Origin: Shewanella sp. Choline-02u-19
GTDB lineage: Bacteria; Pseudomonadota; Gammaproteobacteria; Enterobacterales; Shewanellaceae
Length of the DNA stretch: 64,000 nucleotides
Direction: 5' to 3'
Assembly (NCBI RefSeq): GCF_002836205.1
Contig: NZ_PJBE01000013.1
Coordinates: forward strand, 2,976,001 to 3,040,000
Numbering within the stretch: position 1 is the stretch's first letter; every line of letters begins with the position of its first letter. Position numbers and translations under genes: made by a program. Positions 33,611 to 41,334 of the stretch are shown here, piece by piece. A model generated the notes under the pieces. It saw only the letters and a list, made by a program, of their open reading frames with translations. It was not told the origin of the DNA and made no database searches.

Positions 33611-35459
33611 TCTGAGATTCTTTCATCCATTGCTGCCAAGGTAATACTTGGCTTTGATTATAAAGGTCGCTGATGACACTGTCATCGAGTGCATTAAAAG
33701 CTAACCACGCCTCGGCAGTGGCAGTAAAACGACCTGAGGATTGCTCTGCAAGCCAATTAACTAATGCTGCGTCACAGGGTAACTCAAATCGGATCCATTG
33801 TAATAATGCTGGGATCACCGAAGCCAATTGGCTATCTCTCAGATATGGGGGCACTTTTTTGATAATCAACTGCCCGAGTCGAATAGATAACTCAATTCCC
33901 AACTTTCTCAGCAATTGCTCTCTGTTTTCAATGACCTCGCTCCAGACCTTATCAACAGGAACAGCAACAGGCATCAGCAATGGTTGACCAACAAGCCCTT
34001 GTCCTAACTTAGCACTTATCTCTTCACGCACAGTTGCTTTAATCACATCAACAATGCTCAGTAAGCTCAACGTGTCTTGCTTAGCGATCACCCAATACTT
34101 ATCGGCTAATACAGGAGGCATATTGACAGTTGCGCCAGCCACCGCAGTGGTGGAACTGGTGCTGACGACATTAGTCAATGTCGCTGAAGTGCTGGTACTG
34201 AGCAAGCTACCATAGGCGTCTAAACTACTTTGCGAAGGTAAATTGACTTCCGCTCGGTGAGTTGCAGGCCTTAACGGGGCTTTATAACTGGACGGCTCGT
34301 CGTTGTAACTTGATGATGCTACTGGTGGGCGCTCGCTGACGCTAAAAGAGGAAGATGGCTTACTACTGACTGGTGCATAACCTTGAGCAGATGCAGTTGC
34401 TCCACTATTGGTCGATGGATGCTCCCCTGTTATATCATGCTGTGACTCAATTCCCTCCAGCTCAGCAGACTGTGCCATAGCAGATTGCAATGCCTGTAAA
34501 ATATAATCATGCACGTAACGGCTTTGATGGAAACGGACCTCATGCTTTGCAGGATGAACATTAACGTCCACTTGATGCGGGTCTAGCTCGAGCATTAATA
34601 CATAACCAGGTGAAACCCCTGCGGCATACTCAGAGAATGCTTGCCTCACAGCGTGATTCACCAGTCTGTCTTTAATCAAGCGACCGTTAACGTAAAAGTA
34701 CTGTGTTTCACAATAGCCGGACACAGTATTAGGTGCTTGAAGGTAACCGCTTAAGGTTAAGTCATTATGCTGGCAACTAATATGCAAACAGGTTTCTGCA
34801 AATGCTTTGCCACACACGAGCCCCAAACGCTGTAAGTATTGGATTTCGGTATTGGCGGGCCGATAATTGCGGACACTTTTACCATTATGCTTAAGGGTAA
34901 AGTGAATATCGCGCCTGACTAACGCAATTCGCTTTAACCATTCATCAATATGGGTGAATTCCGTTTTATCACTTTTTAAAAAACGACGCCTAGCCGGAGT
35001 ATTGAAAAACAGATCGATGGCTTCAATGGTGGTTCCAACAGGATGTGCTGCTGGCAATATTTGCACCGCCATCTCAGTCCCTTCGGCCTTGGCTTGCCAT
35101 GCTTCGGTTTGCGCTGCCGTTCTTGACGTTAAAGTGAGGCGAGAAACAGAGCTAATACTGGCTAACGCTTCGCCTCGAAATCCAAAGCTCATAATCGCTT
35201 CGAGATCATCAAGTGATTTAAGTTTAGAAGTGGCGTGCCGAGATAACGCTAATTCAAGATCCTCTTTAGGGATCCCTAAGCCATTATCCCTAATACGAAT
35301 AAGTTTACTGCCGCCTTTGTCGATTTCGATGTCAACTTTTGTTGCTCCGGCATCTAAGCTGTTCTCCACCAACTCCTTGATAACAGAAGCTGGACGCTCA
35401 ACAACTTCTCCAGCGGCTATCTGGTTAGCAAGCTGGGGAGGTAACTTTTCTATGGCCAT
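33603..35459 (-). CDS. mutL: DNA mismatch repair protein MutL
   Basis: 618 residues. A GHKL ATPase N-terminus shows ELVENSLDAGATKVDI, RDNGLGI and FGFRGEALASISSVSRLTL. A Ser/Thr-rich linker spans about residues 340-430 (ATASAQGYAPVSSKPSSSFS), followed by the C-terminal dimerisation domain. I see no DQHA-type endonuclease motif in the C-terminus, matching MutH-dependent systems. It links MutS mismatch detection to strand incision. Confidence 0.96.
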   Translation of the reverse strand: MAIEKLPPQLANQIAAGEVVERPASVIKELVENSLDAGATKVDIEIDKGGSKLIRIRDNGLGIPKEDLELALSRHATSKLKSLDDLEAIMSFGFRGEALASISSVSRLTLTSRTAAQTEAWQAKAEGTEMAVQILPAAHPVGTTIEAIDLFFNTPARRRFLKSDKTEFTHIDEWLKRIALVRRDIHFTLKHNGKSVRNYRPANTEIQYLQRLGLVCGKAFAETCLHISCQHNDLTLSGYLQAPNTVSGYCETQYFYVNGRLIKDRLVNHAVRQAFSEYAAGVSPGYVLMLELDPHQVDVNVHPAKHEVRFHQSRYVHDYILQALQSAMAQSAELEGIESQHDITGEHPSTNSGATASAQGYAPVSSKPSSSFSVSERPPVASSSYNDEPSSYKAPLRPATHRAEVNLPSQSSLDAYGSLLSTSTSATLTNVVSTSSTTAVAGATVNMPPVLADKYWVIAKQDTLSLLSIVDVIKATVREEISAKLGQGLVGQPLLMPVAVPVDKVWSEVIENREQLLRKLGIELSIRLGQLIIKKVPPYLRDSQLASVIPALLQWIRFELPCDAALVNWLAEQSSGRFTATAEAWLAFNALDDSVISDLYNQSQVLPWQQWMKESQSD

Positions 35460-35484
35460 TATTTACTCTTTAACTGCAACATGA

Positions 35485-36804
35485 TTACGCTCGCGGAATG
35501 ATTAACGTTTGCCCAATTTTCAAAGTATTAGATTTAAGTCTATTCGCTTTTTTCAAGCGACTAATAGAGATCTGATAACGATGGGCAATAACCGATAATG
35601 ATTCACCACTGCGCACTTTGTGCTTGGTGTTACTTCTACTGGCGAGTAGTGTATTAGCGGGAGGGTTAGCTTCAAAATACTTAACCACGCCTTTATGTAC
35701 TGCTTTGGCGATATTGTTCTGATGCTCTCTTTGGGAGAGTAGGCGCTCTTCCCTATGATTTGAAATAAATCCAGTTTCTACCAATATTGAGGGAATATCG
35801 GGAGACTTAAGCACGGCAAAACTGGCCGACTCAGGCTTATGTTTGTGTAGTTTAGTCACCTTACCCAAATTAGATAACACATCATCTGCAATATTGTGAC
35901 TAATCGCCATCGAGCGATCCATCGACATATCGAGTAAAGTCATCGCCAAATATTGTTCATTATCCGTATTTTGAATAATTTCACCTGCACCACCGAGCAG
36001 TTCAGAGTGTTTCTCTTTTTGCTCTAACCAACGACCTATCTCACTGTTGGCACGGCGCATCGATAATACCCAGACAGACGCACCTTGCGGTTGGGGCGAG
36101 GTAAATGCGTCGGCATGAATAGAGATCAACAGATCCGCTTTACTGTCTCTAGCAATCTCGGAACGGCGATTCAAATTGACAAAATAGTCGCCAGTACGCG
36201 TCATCACGGCTTTCATTCCAGGTGTTGCATTAATTTTTTTCGCGACTTTCTTCGCTATCTGTAATACGACTTTCTTTTCATACATCCCTGTAGGACCGAT
36301 AGAGCCGGGATCGTCACCGCCGTGACCTGCATCAATCGCCACCACCACATCGCGCAAAGCACTCACGGGTTTAGCTGACTGGCTTTTAGGTTTAGCGCTG
36401 CCACTATCTAAATCAACGACTAATCGATTGCCGTAAGGCGCCGTTGGTGGAAGTGCAAACAAGCTAGCTCTCAGCGGCTTAACTAAATCAATGACAATCC
36501 TGAGCGTGCCTTTTTCTGGCGGGGTGCTCTTTCTAATTTTCTTAACCAGCTTACTGTTGTTAGCAATTTTAGCTAAGTCGACTTTGTTTGATGCATTTTT
36601 CAAATCAACCACTAATCGATAGGGATTGGTTAGGGTAAAGTGCGTATAACTCGGCGATTGACTTAAATCGAAAACGATACGGGTAGACTCGGGTGCAGCC
36701 CATACCCTTACGCCTTCGAGCTTATTAGCACTCTGCGCAAAAAAGGAGGCACCAAAGGTAAAGAGTAATACTACTAACTTAAATATATTATTGTTTATTA
36801 TCAT
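35485..36804 (-). CDS. amiB: N-acetylmuramoyl-L-alanine amidase AmiB
   Basis: 439 residues. A signal peptide is followed by an AMIN domain that targets the septum (about 27-130), an Amidase_3 zinc domain (VVAIDAGHGGDDPGSIGPTG, SIHADAFTSP, LVETGFISNHREE) and a C-terminal LysM domain (RSGESLSVIAHRYQISISRL). It cleaves septal peptidoglycan during cell separation. It overlaps the end of tsaE by 17 bases. Confidence 0.95.
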   Translation of the reverse strand: MIINNNIFKLVVLLFTFGASFFAQSANKLEGVRVWAAPESTRIVFDLSQSPSYTHFTLTNPYRLVVDLKNASNKVDLAKIANNSKLVKKIRKSTPPEKGTLRIVIDLVKPLRASLFALPPTAPYGNRLVVDLDSGSAKPKSQSAKPVSALRDVVVAIDAGHGGDDPGSIGPTGMYEKKVVLQIAKKVAKKINATPGMKAVMTRTGDYFVNLNRRSEIARDSKADLLISIHADAFTSPQPQGASVWVLSMRRANSEIGRWLEQKEKHSELLGGAGEIIQNTDNEQYLAMTLLDMSMDRSMAISHNIADDVLSNLGKVTKLHKHKPESASFAVLKSPDIPSILVETGFISNHREERLLSQREHQNNIAKAVHKGVVKYFEANPPANTLLASRSNTKHKVRSGESLSVIAHRYQISISRLKKANRLKSNTLKIGQTLIIPRA

Positions 36805-37270
36805 TATTATTCAAACACGCCAATATTTGCTCACCCTTAGTAGAAAGGGCCTGTAATTCTATTTGTCGTCCAGTATTAACATATTTAATGTAGATATGTA
36901 TATCAGCTTGCGGTAATAGACCGTGACCACGATCGGGCCATTCAACGATACATAAGCTACGCTCGGTAAAATAATCTCTTATCCCCATAAATTCGAGCTC
37001 TTCGGGATCATATAACCGATACAAATCAAAATGAAAAACGTCCATACCATTTAGCTCGTATGGCTCAACCAGTGCGTATGTAGGACTTTTCACCGCTCCG
37101 TCGTGACCTAAACTTTGAATTAAACCACGGCTAAAAGTCGTCTTACCAGCGCCTAAATCACCACTAAGGTAGAGCGTCAAGGGCGGTGTGATTAAGGCCG
37201 ATAACTTACTGCCTAAACTCACTGTTGCTTGCTCATCATTAAGATCTAAGATAATTGATTGCATATTCAT
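36788..37270 (-). CDS. tsaE: tRNA threonylcarbamoyladenosine biosynthesis ATPase TsaE
   Basis: 160 residues. A Walker A motif (LSGDLGAGKTTFSRGL), the switch-like SPTYALVEPY and FDLYRLYDPEE segments, and VEWPDRG define the family. With TsaB and TsaD it makes the t6A base at position 37 of ANN-decoding tRNAs. It follows nnr by about 75 bases on the same strand and overlaps amiB. Confidence 0.95.
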   Translation of the reverse strand: MNMQSIILDLNDEQATVSLGSKLSALITPPLTLYLSGDLGAGKTTFSRGLIQSLGHDGAVKSPTYALVEPYELNGMDVFHFDLYRLYDPEELEFMGIRDYFTERSLCIVEWPDRGHGLLPQADIHIYIKYVNTGRQIELQALSTKGEQILACLNNNDNKQ

Positions 37271-37345
37271 ATTGATTTAAAAAGATGTCCTAGTAACACA
37301 TTGGCTAGAATGCGTTACTTTAACCTAATCATCTCGTTTTCCAAA

Positions 37346-38827
37346 CTAGATTTCATTAACCAGCTGATGAATATAAGACATTAAATCACTGGCTAGCATG
37401 CCTCGCTCACCGTCTTTAGCCGCGAGATCGGCTGCATCACCATGAATGACAACGGCTATATAAGCCGCCTGCATGTTGCTGAAACCTTGCGCCATCAAGG
37501 CGCCAATGATCCCAGAGAGCACATCCCCACAGCCACCGCTGGCAAGGCCAGGGTTACCAACAGGGGCGACAAGGCAGTCATTACCGTCATAGATAAGGGT
37601 ACCAGCACCTTTTAAAACGATAACTCCTCCATATTTTTTATGCAGTGTACGAACCGCCTTGAAACGGTCCTTCTCTACCTCTTCAGTGCTCACTCCAAGT
37701 AGTCGACCCGCTTCACCTGGGTGTGGGGTTAGCACCCAATTCTTATTCGACAATGGAAAATGACACAGCAAATTTAATGCATCAGCATCAATCACGCTGG
37801 GTTTTTCAGCTAAGTCGACCGCCTTAAGTAAATTGTAACCCCAATCAGTTGTTCCCAAACCGGGCCCAATCACTAGAACATTAGCCCAACCCAGTTTAAG
37901 GTAAACTTCCATATCGACTAACTCACAACCCCAAAACATCAGTTCAGGTCGAGTGGTACAAACCACCGCATGATGTTCAGGTCTTGAAATCACAGTGACA
38001 AGTCCAGCTCCCGCTCTCAAACATGACTCAGAAGCTAATCTGATCGCACCAGACATACCAAAATCACCACCGATAACAGTAACTTTACCGCTATCACCTT
38101 TGTGGGAATCCCTTCTTCTTGGCAAAAAAATGTTCGGCAGATCGTTACTCACCAACTTCTTCACTTCACTGAGAGGCAAGAAAGGAGTTAAACCAATATC
38201 TGCCAGTAGTAACTTGCCGCAAAAGTGCCGAGCTTGACTGGTTAACAATCCTTGCTTAATCCCTCCAAAGGTAAGGGTTATGCTCGCTTCTATCGCAACC
38301 TGTTTAGTGATTCCGGTATCAGACTCTATCCCTGATGGAACATCAAGTGACACTACCCAAGCACTACTGCGATTCACAGCGCTAATTATCGCAACAAGCT
38401 CATCACTGAGTTCACCTCTAGCCCCGGTACCCAATAAACCATCAACAATCACTTCAGCTTCAACGATTCTATCGATACAAAATGGACAAGTTTTGCCACC
38501 AACACGTTCAAAATGTGCAATAGCAAGCAACAGCTCAGCAGTGGGGTTATGAGCCGCAGAGGCTTGTAAATAGACCGTTCGTCCAGCCTTAATTAACAGT
38601 GATGCAGTAACATAAGCATCAGCAGCATTATTGCCATGCCCCGCTAAAACCAAAATAGTTTGAGAGTTACCACTTTGAGTTTGCAGCTGCTCAAAGGCAG
38701 CAGCTGCAGCCCGTTCAACGAGCTCATAAAGGCTTGTCTTGCCACAACGTACAGCGCTAGCCTCGGCCTCCCTCACTTGTTCGACTGAGTATAATGATAC
38801 TAATGCTGACAGATGTTTCTCGTTCAT
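37346..38827 (-). CDS. nnr: Bifunctional NAD(P)H-hydrate epimerase / ADP-dependent dehydratase
   Basis: 493 residues. The N-terminal YjeF_N epimerase domain (about 1-220) has VLAGHGNNAADAYVTASLL and SLDVPSGIESDTG. The C-terminal carbohydrate-kinase-like dehydratase (about 235-490) has VIGGDFGMSGAIRLA, VIGPGLG, LTPHPGEAGRLL and NPGLASGGCGDVLSG. It repairs damaged NAD(P)HX. It is the first gene of the nnr-tsaE-amiB-mutL-miaA-hfq-hflXKC run. In E. coli queG lies just upstream on the other strand; it is not present here. Confidence 0.95.
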   Translation of the reverse strand: MNEKHLSALVSLYSVEQVREAEASAVRCGKTSLYELVERAAAAAFEQLQTQSGNSQTILVLAGHGNNAADAYVTASLLIKAGRTVYLQASAAHNPTAELLLAIAHFERVGGKTCPFCIDRIVEAEVIVDGLLGTGARGELSDELVAIISAVNRSSAWVVSLDVPSGIESDTGITKQVAIEASITLTFGGIKQGLLTSQARHFCGKLLLADIGLTPFLPLSEVKKLVSNDLPNIFLPRRRDSHKGDSGKVTVIGGDFGMSGAIRLASESCLRAGAGLVTVISRPEHHAVVCTTRPELMFWGCELVDMEVYLKLGWANVLVIGPGLGTTDWGYNLLKAVDLAEKPSVIDADALNLLCHFPLSNKNWVLTPHPGEAGRLLGVSTEEVEKDRFKAVRTLHKKYGGVIVLKGAGTLIYDGNDCLVAPVGNPGLASGGCGDVLSGIIGALMAQGFSNMQAAYIAVVIHGDAADLAAKDGERGMLASDLMSYIHQLVNEI

Positions 38828-38968
38828 TAAGGTGTCCCCACGACAGAATTACGACCAACTTAGAATGTTAGTAACTCAGACTTAAACACAAATGAATTGT
38901 TCATCCGTAAGGCATTTAAATCACCGTAAGTTGATCTAACACAAGTATAGGCTGCTACAGGCTGGATC

Positions 38969-38995
38969 AAAAAAGGCACCTGAAGGTGCCTTTAA
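38969..38995 (-). terminator. Terminator of the ferritin-like gene
   Basis: AAAGGCACC-tgaa-GGTGCCTTT, with extra As on the left that become a T run on the minus strand. Confidence 0.85.
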
Positions 38996-39016
38996 TCGAT
39001 AGAGGAAAGCTGACTC

Positions 39017-39472
39017 TTAGATGTCATCCATGCGGATACTGCTATGAACCAAACGCTGTTGCTGAATTTTCTCAACCCTAACGAGATCTTCAAGTGCACC
39101 TTTTGTCTCGGCTGATGCTGAAGAGAGAGAGGTCTTTTCAATTAAGCCAATCAGCTTATTATCGAGCTCTAGGTGTAGCTCTAAAATATCTTCTTCGCTC
39201 ATATTTGCTGGCAGAGTTTGCTTTAAGCACAAAGCCGAAAAATCTTCAAACACAATATCCTTGTACCAAGTGTCGAGTATTTTCTTAGGAGCAGCATCGA
39301 TATAGTTCTCAAGTTTATCGGCGGTTTGACGCTCATGCTGTTGAAAATATTCAAGCATTAGCTTTACACGTGACGAGTCAGCTTGTGAGTGTAAACGGCT
39401 ATATAGCTGTGCCATTTCAAGTCGACAAGTTGCTACATAATTTAAAAGCTCACTAAGTTGTTGAATACGCAT
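39017..39472 (-). CDS. Hypothetical helical protein, possibly ferritin-like
   Basis: 151 residues, all helical and acidic. Four helices can be drawn: VATCRLEMAQLYSRLHSQ, MLEYFQQHERQTADKLENYI, EDILELHLELDNKLIGLIEK and LEDLVRVEKIQQQRLVHSS. Glu/His spacing such as QQHERQ and RVEKIQQQRLVH resembles rubrerythrin/ferritin-like bundles, but I cannot assign all metal ligands. It is monocistronic between the tRNA-Gly array and nnr, where E. coli has queG. The function is unknown. Confidence 0.75.
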   Translation of the reverse strand: MRIQQLSELLNYVATCRLEMAQLYSRLHSQADSSRVKLMLEYFQQHERQTADKLENYIDAAPKKILDTWYKDIVFEDFSALCLKQTLPANMSEEDILELHLELDNKLIGLIEKTSLSSASAETKGALEDLVRVEKIQQQRLVHSSIRMDDI

Positions 39473-39759
39473 TTACCGCTCTCCTATCGCTTGCGTTTTA
39501 GATCACAAGCTAAAAATCAATTTGACGATATTATGAGCTGAACGCACTACGCAATAGTTGACGCTAGTCATACTTTGCCAACTAGAAAGTGGCCAGCCTT
39601 AAAGATAGTTAAAAAAATGAGTACTTGATCACGCCATTCCCACCTTCGTTTAAGTAGAGAGGTTTAGGGATTGAGCGATATGGGCCTTAAAGGAAGTATT
39701 CTTATCAGATAAAAAGAGTGTAAAAAAAACTGGCTTCTTGCTTCTGATTTAACAATAGT

Positions 39760-39830
39760 GAATACCAACCTATGCTCTTTACCTTAGAAAAAAATATCAG
39801 CTATTTCTATGAACATGGCAGAGCTAATCT
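39760..39830 (-). pseudogene. Strongly decayed tRNA-Gly remnant
   Basis: On the minus strand it keeps ATTAGCTC, AGAAATAGCTGATA and AAGGTA in the same order as the better-preserved remnant at 39895-39998, but stems are broken. It is the most distant and most degraded member of the array. Confidence 0.4.
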
Positions 39831-39894
39831 CATGTTCATATTACGGCAGTCTTTAAAAAGGGAAGCTTAAATTTTTTAGCTGCAAGGGGAAGAT

Positions 39895-39998
39895 TGGAGC
39901 GAGTTTTTGATGTTACAGAGAGTAGGTTCGAACTAATGTGCTATACCTTGGCAAAAAAACGGTATCAACTATTTCTAAAAACACAACTGAGCTAAGTT
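39895..39998 (-). pseudogene. Decayed tRNA-Gly(GCC) copy
   Basis: The minus strand contains TAGCTCAGTTG, then GATACC, then GCCAAGGTATAG, GTTCGAACC and CGCTCCA in tRNA order. Insertions split the D arm and the anticodon stem (a T run sits before GCC). The acceptor stem no longer pairs. It is clearly a former tRNA-Gly gene. Confidence 0.7.
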
Positions 39999-40050
39999 TA
40001 GAGTTTGGAGTTTGGAGTTTGGAGTTTGGAGTTTGGAGTTTGGAGTTTTA
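39996..40050. repeat. Tandem GTTTGGA heptamer repeat
   Basis: Six perfect GTTTGGA units (40003-40044) are flanked by GTTTAGA on the left and GTTTTA on the right. TTTGGAG is also the sequence at the 3' end of several tRNA genes in the array (encoded CCA plus spacer), so the repeat probably arose by slippage from such an end. Confidence 0.85.
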
Positions 40051-40062
40051 CTTGAGGAAGAT

Positions 40063-40138
40063 TGGAGCGACATATCAGGTTCGAACTGATGACCTATACC
40101 TTGGCAAGGTATCGCTCTACCAACTGAGCTAATGTCGC
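40063..40138 (-). tRNA. tRNA-Gly(GCC), copy 1 (promoter-distal)
   Basis: 76 nt with encoded CCA. Acceptor GCGACAT/ATGTCGC, D arm GCTC...GAGC, anticodon stem ATACC/GGTAT with loop TTGCCAA (anticodon GCC), and T arm ATCAG-TTCGAAC-CTGAT. Identical to the five other intact copies. Confidence 0.97.
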
Positions 40139-40175
40139 GTAATCTTTTTCATCACACTCTAGCTGTATACATTAA

Positions 40176-40218
40176 CCAAAGGTATCGTTTTCACCTTTAG
40201 CAACTGAGCTAATGTCGC
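40176..40218 (-). pseudogene. 5'-half tRNA-Gly remnant
   Basis: The minus strand starts GCGACATTAGCTCAGTTG, exactly as the intact gene. It then has an insertion in the D arm, GATACC with TTTGG, and loses similarity. The anticodon GCC and the 3' half are missing. Confidence 0.7.
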
Positions 40219-40233
40219 GTAATCTTTTTAAAT

Positions 40234-40309
40234 TGGAGCGACATATCAGGTTCGAACTGATGACCTATACCTTGGCAAGGTATCGCTCTACCAACTGAGC
40301 TAATGTCGC
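40234..40309 (-). tRNA. tRNA-Gly(GCC), copy 2
   Basis: 76 nt, identical to copy 1, with a full cloverleaf, anticodon GCC and encoded CCA. Confidence 0.97.
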
Positions 40310-40326
40310 GTAAATCTTTTAAAAAT

Positions 40327-40426
40327 TGAAACGACACATCAGGTTCGAAAAAACTAACCGATGACCTATACCTTGGTAAGGTATCGCCCTTTTGCTCTAA
40401 TAAAGAGTCAACTGAGCTAATGTCGC
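40327..40426 (-). pseudogene. 100-nt tRNA-Gly-like element, anticodon ACC (type A, first)
   Basis: It keeps the tRNA-Gly acceptor 5' strand (GCGACAT) and an intact anticodon stem ATACC/GGTAT, but the loop reads TTACCAA, giving anticodon ACC. The D arm carries an extra segment with CTCTTTATTAGAG, and the T arm is enlarged (GGTT ... AACC stem). The 3' strand GTGTCGT still pairs with the acceptor through wobbles. The end is TTTCA instead of CTCCA, so CCA is not encoded. It could be a pseudogene or a distinct structured RNA. Confidence 0.75.
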
Positions 40427-40442
40427 GTAAATCTTTTTAATT

Positions 40443-40518
40443 TGGAGCGACATATCAGGTTCGAACTGATGACCTATACCTTGGCAAGGTATCGCTCTAC
40501 CAACTGAGCTAATGTCGC
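40443..40518 (-). tRNA. tRNA-Gly(GCC), copy 3
   Basis: 76 nt, identical to copy 1, anticodon GCC and encoded CCA. Confidence 0.97.
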
Positions 40519-40535
40519 GTAAATCTTTTAAAAAT

Positions 40536-40635
40536 TGAAACGACATATCCGGTTCGAAAAAACTAACCGATGACCTATACCTTGGTAAGGTATCGCCCTT
40601 TTGCTCTAATAAAGAGCCAACTGAGCTAATGTCGC
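40536..40635 (-). pseudogene. 100-nt tRNA-Gly-like element, anticodon ACC (type A, second)
   Basis: It differs from the first type A element at three positions in 100. One changes an acceptor pair between U-G and U-A, one falls in a T-arm bulge, and one extends the D-arm hairpin (GCTCT/AGAGC), so folding is kept. It has the same ACC anticodon and TTTCA end. Confidence 0.75.
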
Positions 40636-40651
40636 GTAAATCTTTTTAATT

Positions 40652-40727
40652 TGGAGCGACATATCAGGTTCGAACTGATGACCTATACCTTGGCAAGGTA
40701 TCGCTCTACCAACTGAGCTAATGTCGC
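40652..40727 (-). tRNA. tRNA-Gly(GCC), copy 4
   Basis: 76 nt, identical to copy 1, anticodon GCC and encoded CCA. Confidence 0.97.
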
Positions 40728-40764
40728 ATAAATCTTTTTATTACACTCTAGCTGTAAACATTAA

Positions 40765-40808
40765 CCAAAGGTATCGTTCTTCACCTCTAGCAACTGAGCT
40801 AATGTCGC
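40765..40808 (-). pseudogene. 5'-half tRNA-Gly remnant (type B, first)
   Basis: The minus strand begins GCGACATTAGCTCAGTTG, then CTAGAGGTGAAGAACGATACC and TTTGG, after which tRNA similarity stops. The whole unit around it (spacer plus tRNA) is duplicated almost perfectly at 40857-41062. Confidence 0.7.
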
Positions 40809-40856
40809 GTAAATCTTTTTTGCTTACCGAATTTGGTAATTCAATAAGTAAATATT

Positions 40857-40932
40857 TGGAGCGACATATCAGGTTCGAACTGATGACCTATACCTTGGCA
40901 AGGTATCGCTCTACCAACTGAGCTAATGTCGC
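40857..40932 (-). tRNA. tRNA-Gly(GCC), copy 5
   Basis: 76 nt, identical to copy 1, anticodon GCC and encoded CCA. Confidence 0.97.
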
Positions 40933-40969
40933 ATAAATCTTTTTATTACACTCTAGCTGTAAACATTAA

Positions 40970-41013
40970 CCAAAGGTATCGTTCTTCACCTCTAGCAACT
41001 GAGCTAATGTCGC
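40970..41013 (-). pseudogene. 5'-half tRNA-Gly remnant (type B, second)
   Basis: Identical to the element at 40765-40808. The surrounding 205/206-base units differ only by one T in a T run, so this is a recent tandem duplication. Confidence 0.7.
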
Positions 41014-41062
41014 GTAAATCTTTTTTTGCTTACCGAATTTGGTAATTCAATAAGTAAATATT

Positions 41063-41138
41063 TGGAGCGACATATCAGGTTCGAACTGATGACCTATACC
41101 TTGGCAAGGTATCGCTCTACCAACTGAGCTAATGTCGC
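41063..41138 (-). tRNA. tRNA-Gly(GCC), copy 6 (promoter-proximal intact copy)
   Basis: 76 nt, identical to copy 1, anticodon GCC and encoded CCA. It is the first intact gene after the array promoter. Confidence 0.97.
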
Positions 41139-41178
41139 GTAAATCTTTAAATGCTGTCTTAACTATACTCGCTGGATT

Positions 41179-41220
41179 AAAGGTCTCGTTTCTCACCTTT
41201 GCCAACTGAGCTAATGTCGC
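41179..41220 (-). pseudogene. 5'-half tRNA-Gly remnant at the head of the array
   Basis: The minus strand starts GCGACATTAGCTCAGTTGGC and is followed by a diverged AAGGTGAGAAACGAGACCTTT. It is the first tRNA-related element read from the promoter, ahead of every intact copy. Confidence 0.65.
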
Positions 41221-41277
41221 ATTTCAACTTTTTTACTTAATCACTAAGTTTGCCGTTTAGTGAAAAGTTGAGGCCGC

Positions 41278-41305
41278 ATTATAGGAGAATTTCACTGCTC
41301 TGCAA
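41278..41305 (-). promoter_or_regulatory. Promoter of the tRNA-Gly array
   Basis: Reading on the minus strand, TTGCAG (41305-41300), a 16-base spacer and TATAAT (41283-41278) are followed by the GC-rich GCGGCC discriminator typical of stable-RNA promoters under stringent control. It lies between the end of orn and the array. Confidence 0.8.
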
Positions 41306-41334
41306 CCCCTTCTTGCAAAAAAATGACTGATTGC

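Larger units (their letters stand above)
39473..40062. other. Gene-poor tail of the tRNA-Gly array
   Basis: No protein gene is credible here. Up to about 39750 I see nothing. Then come two decayed tRNA-Gly copies (about 39760-39830 and 39895-39998) and a seven-base tandem repeat (39996-40050). The frames in this stretch are antisense readings of tRNA remains. Confidence 0.55.

Noticed and set aside
33603..35459. Possible MutL endonuclease activity
   Set aside because: No DQHA-type metal-binding motif is visible in the C-terminal domain; this is normal for MutH-containing bacteria and not unusual.
34954..35484. 176-residue antisense frame over mutL
   Set aside because: It mirrors the conserved ATPase region of mutL, and has no ribosome site or recognisable domain.
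39938..40132. Open frame across the tandem repeat and a tRNA
   Set aside because: It is the antisense reading of decayed and intact tRNA-Gly sequence plus the heptamer repeat, with no protein-like features.
40721..40921. Open frame containing RFELMTYTLARYRST
   Set aside because: Antisense translation of tRNA-Gly; such peptides are common false annotations.
40063..41220. CRISPR-like array of regular repeats
   Set aside because: The repeats are full tRNA genes with cloverleaf structure, spacers are themselves repeated, and no cas genes are present.
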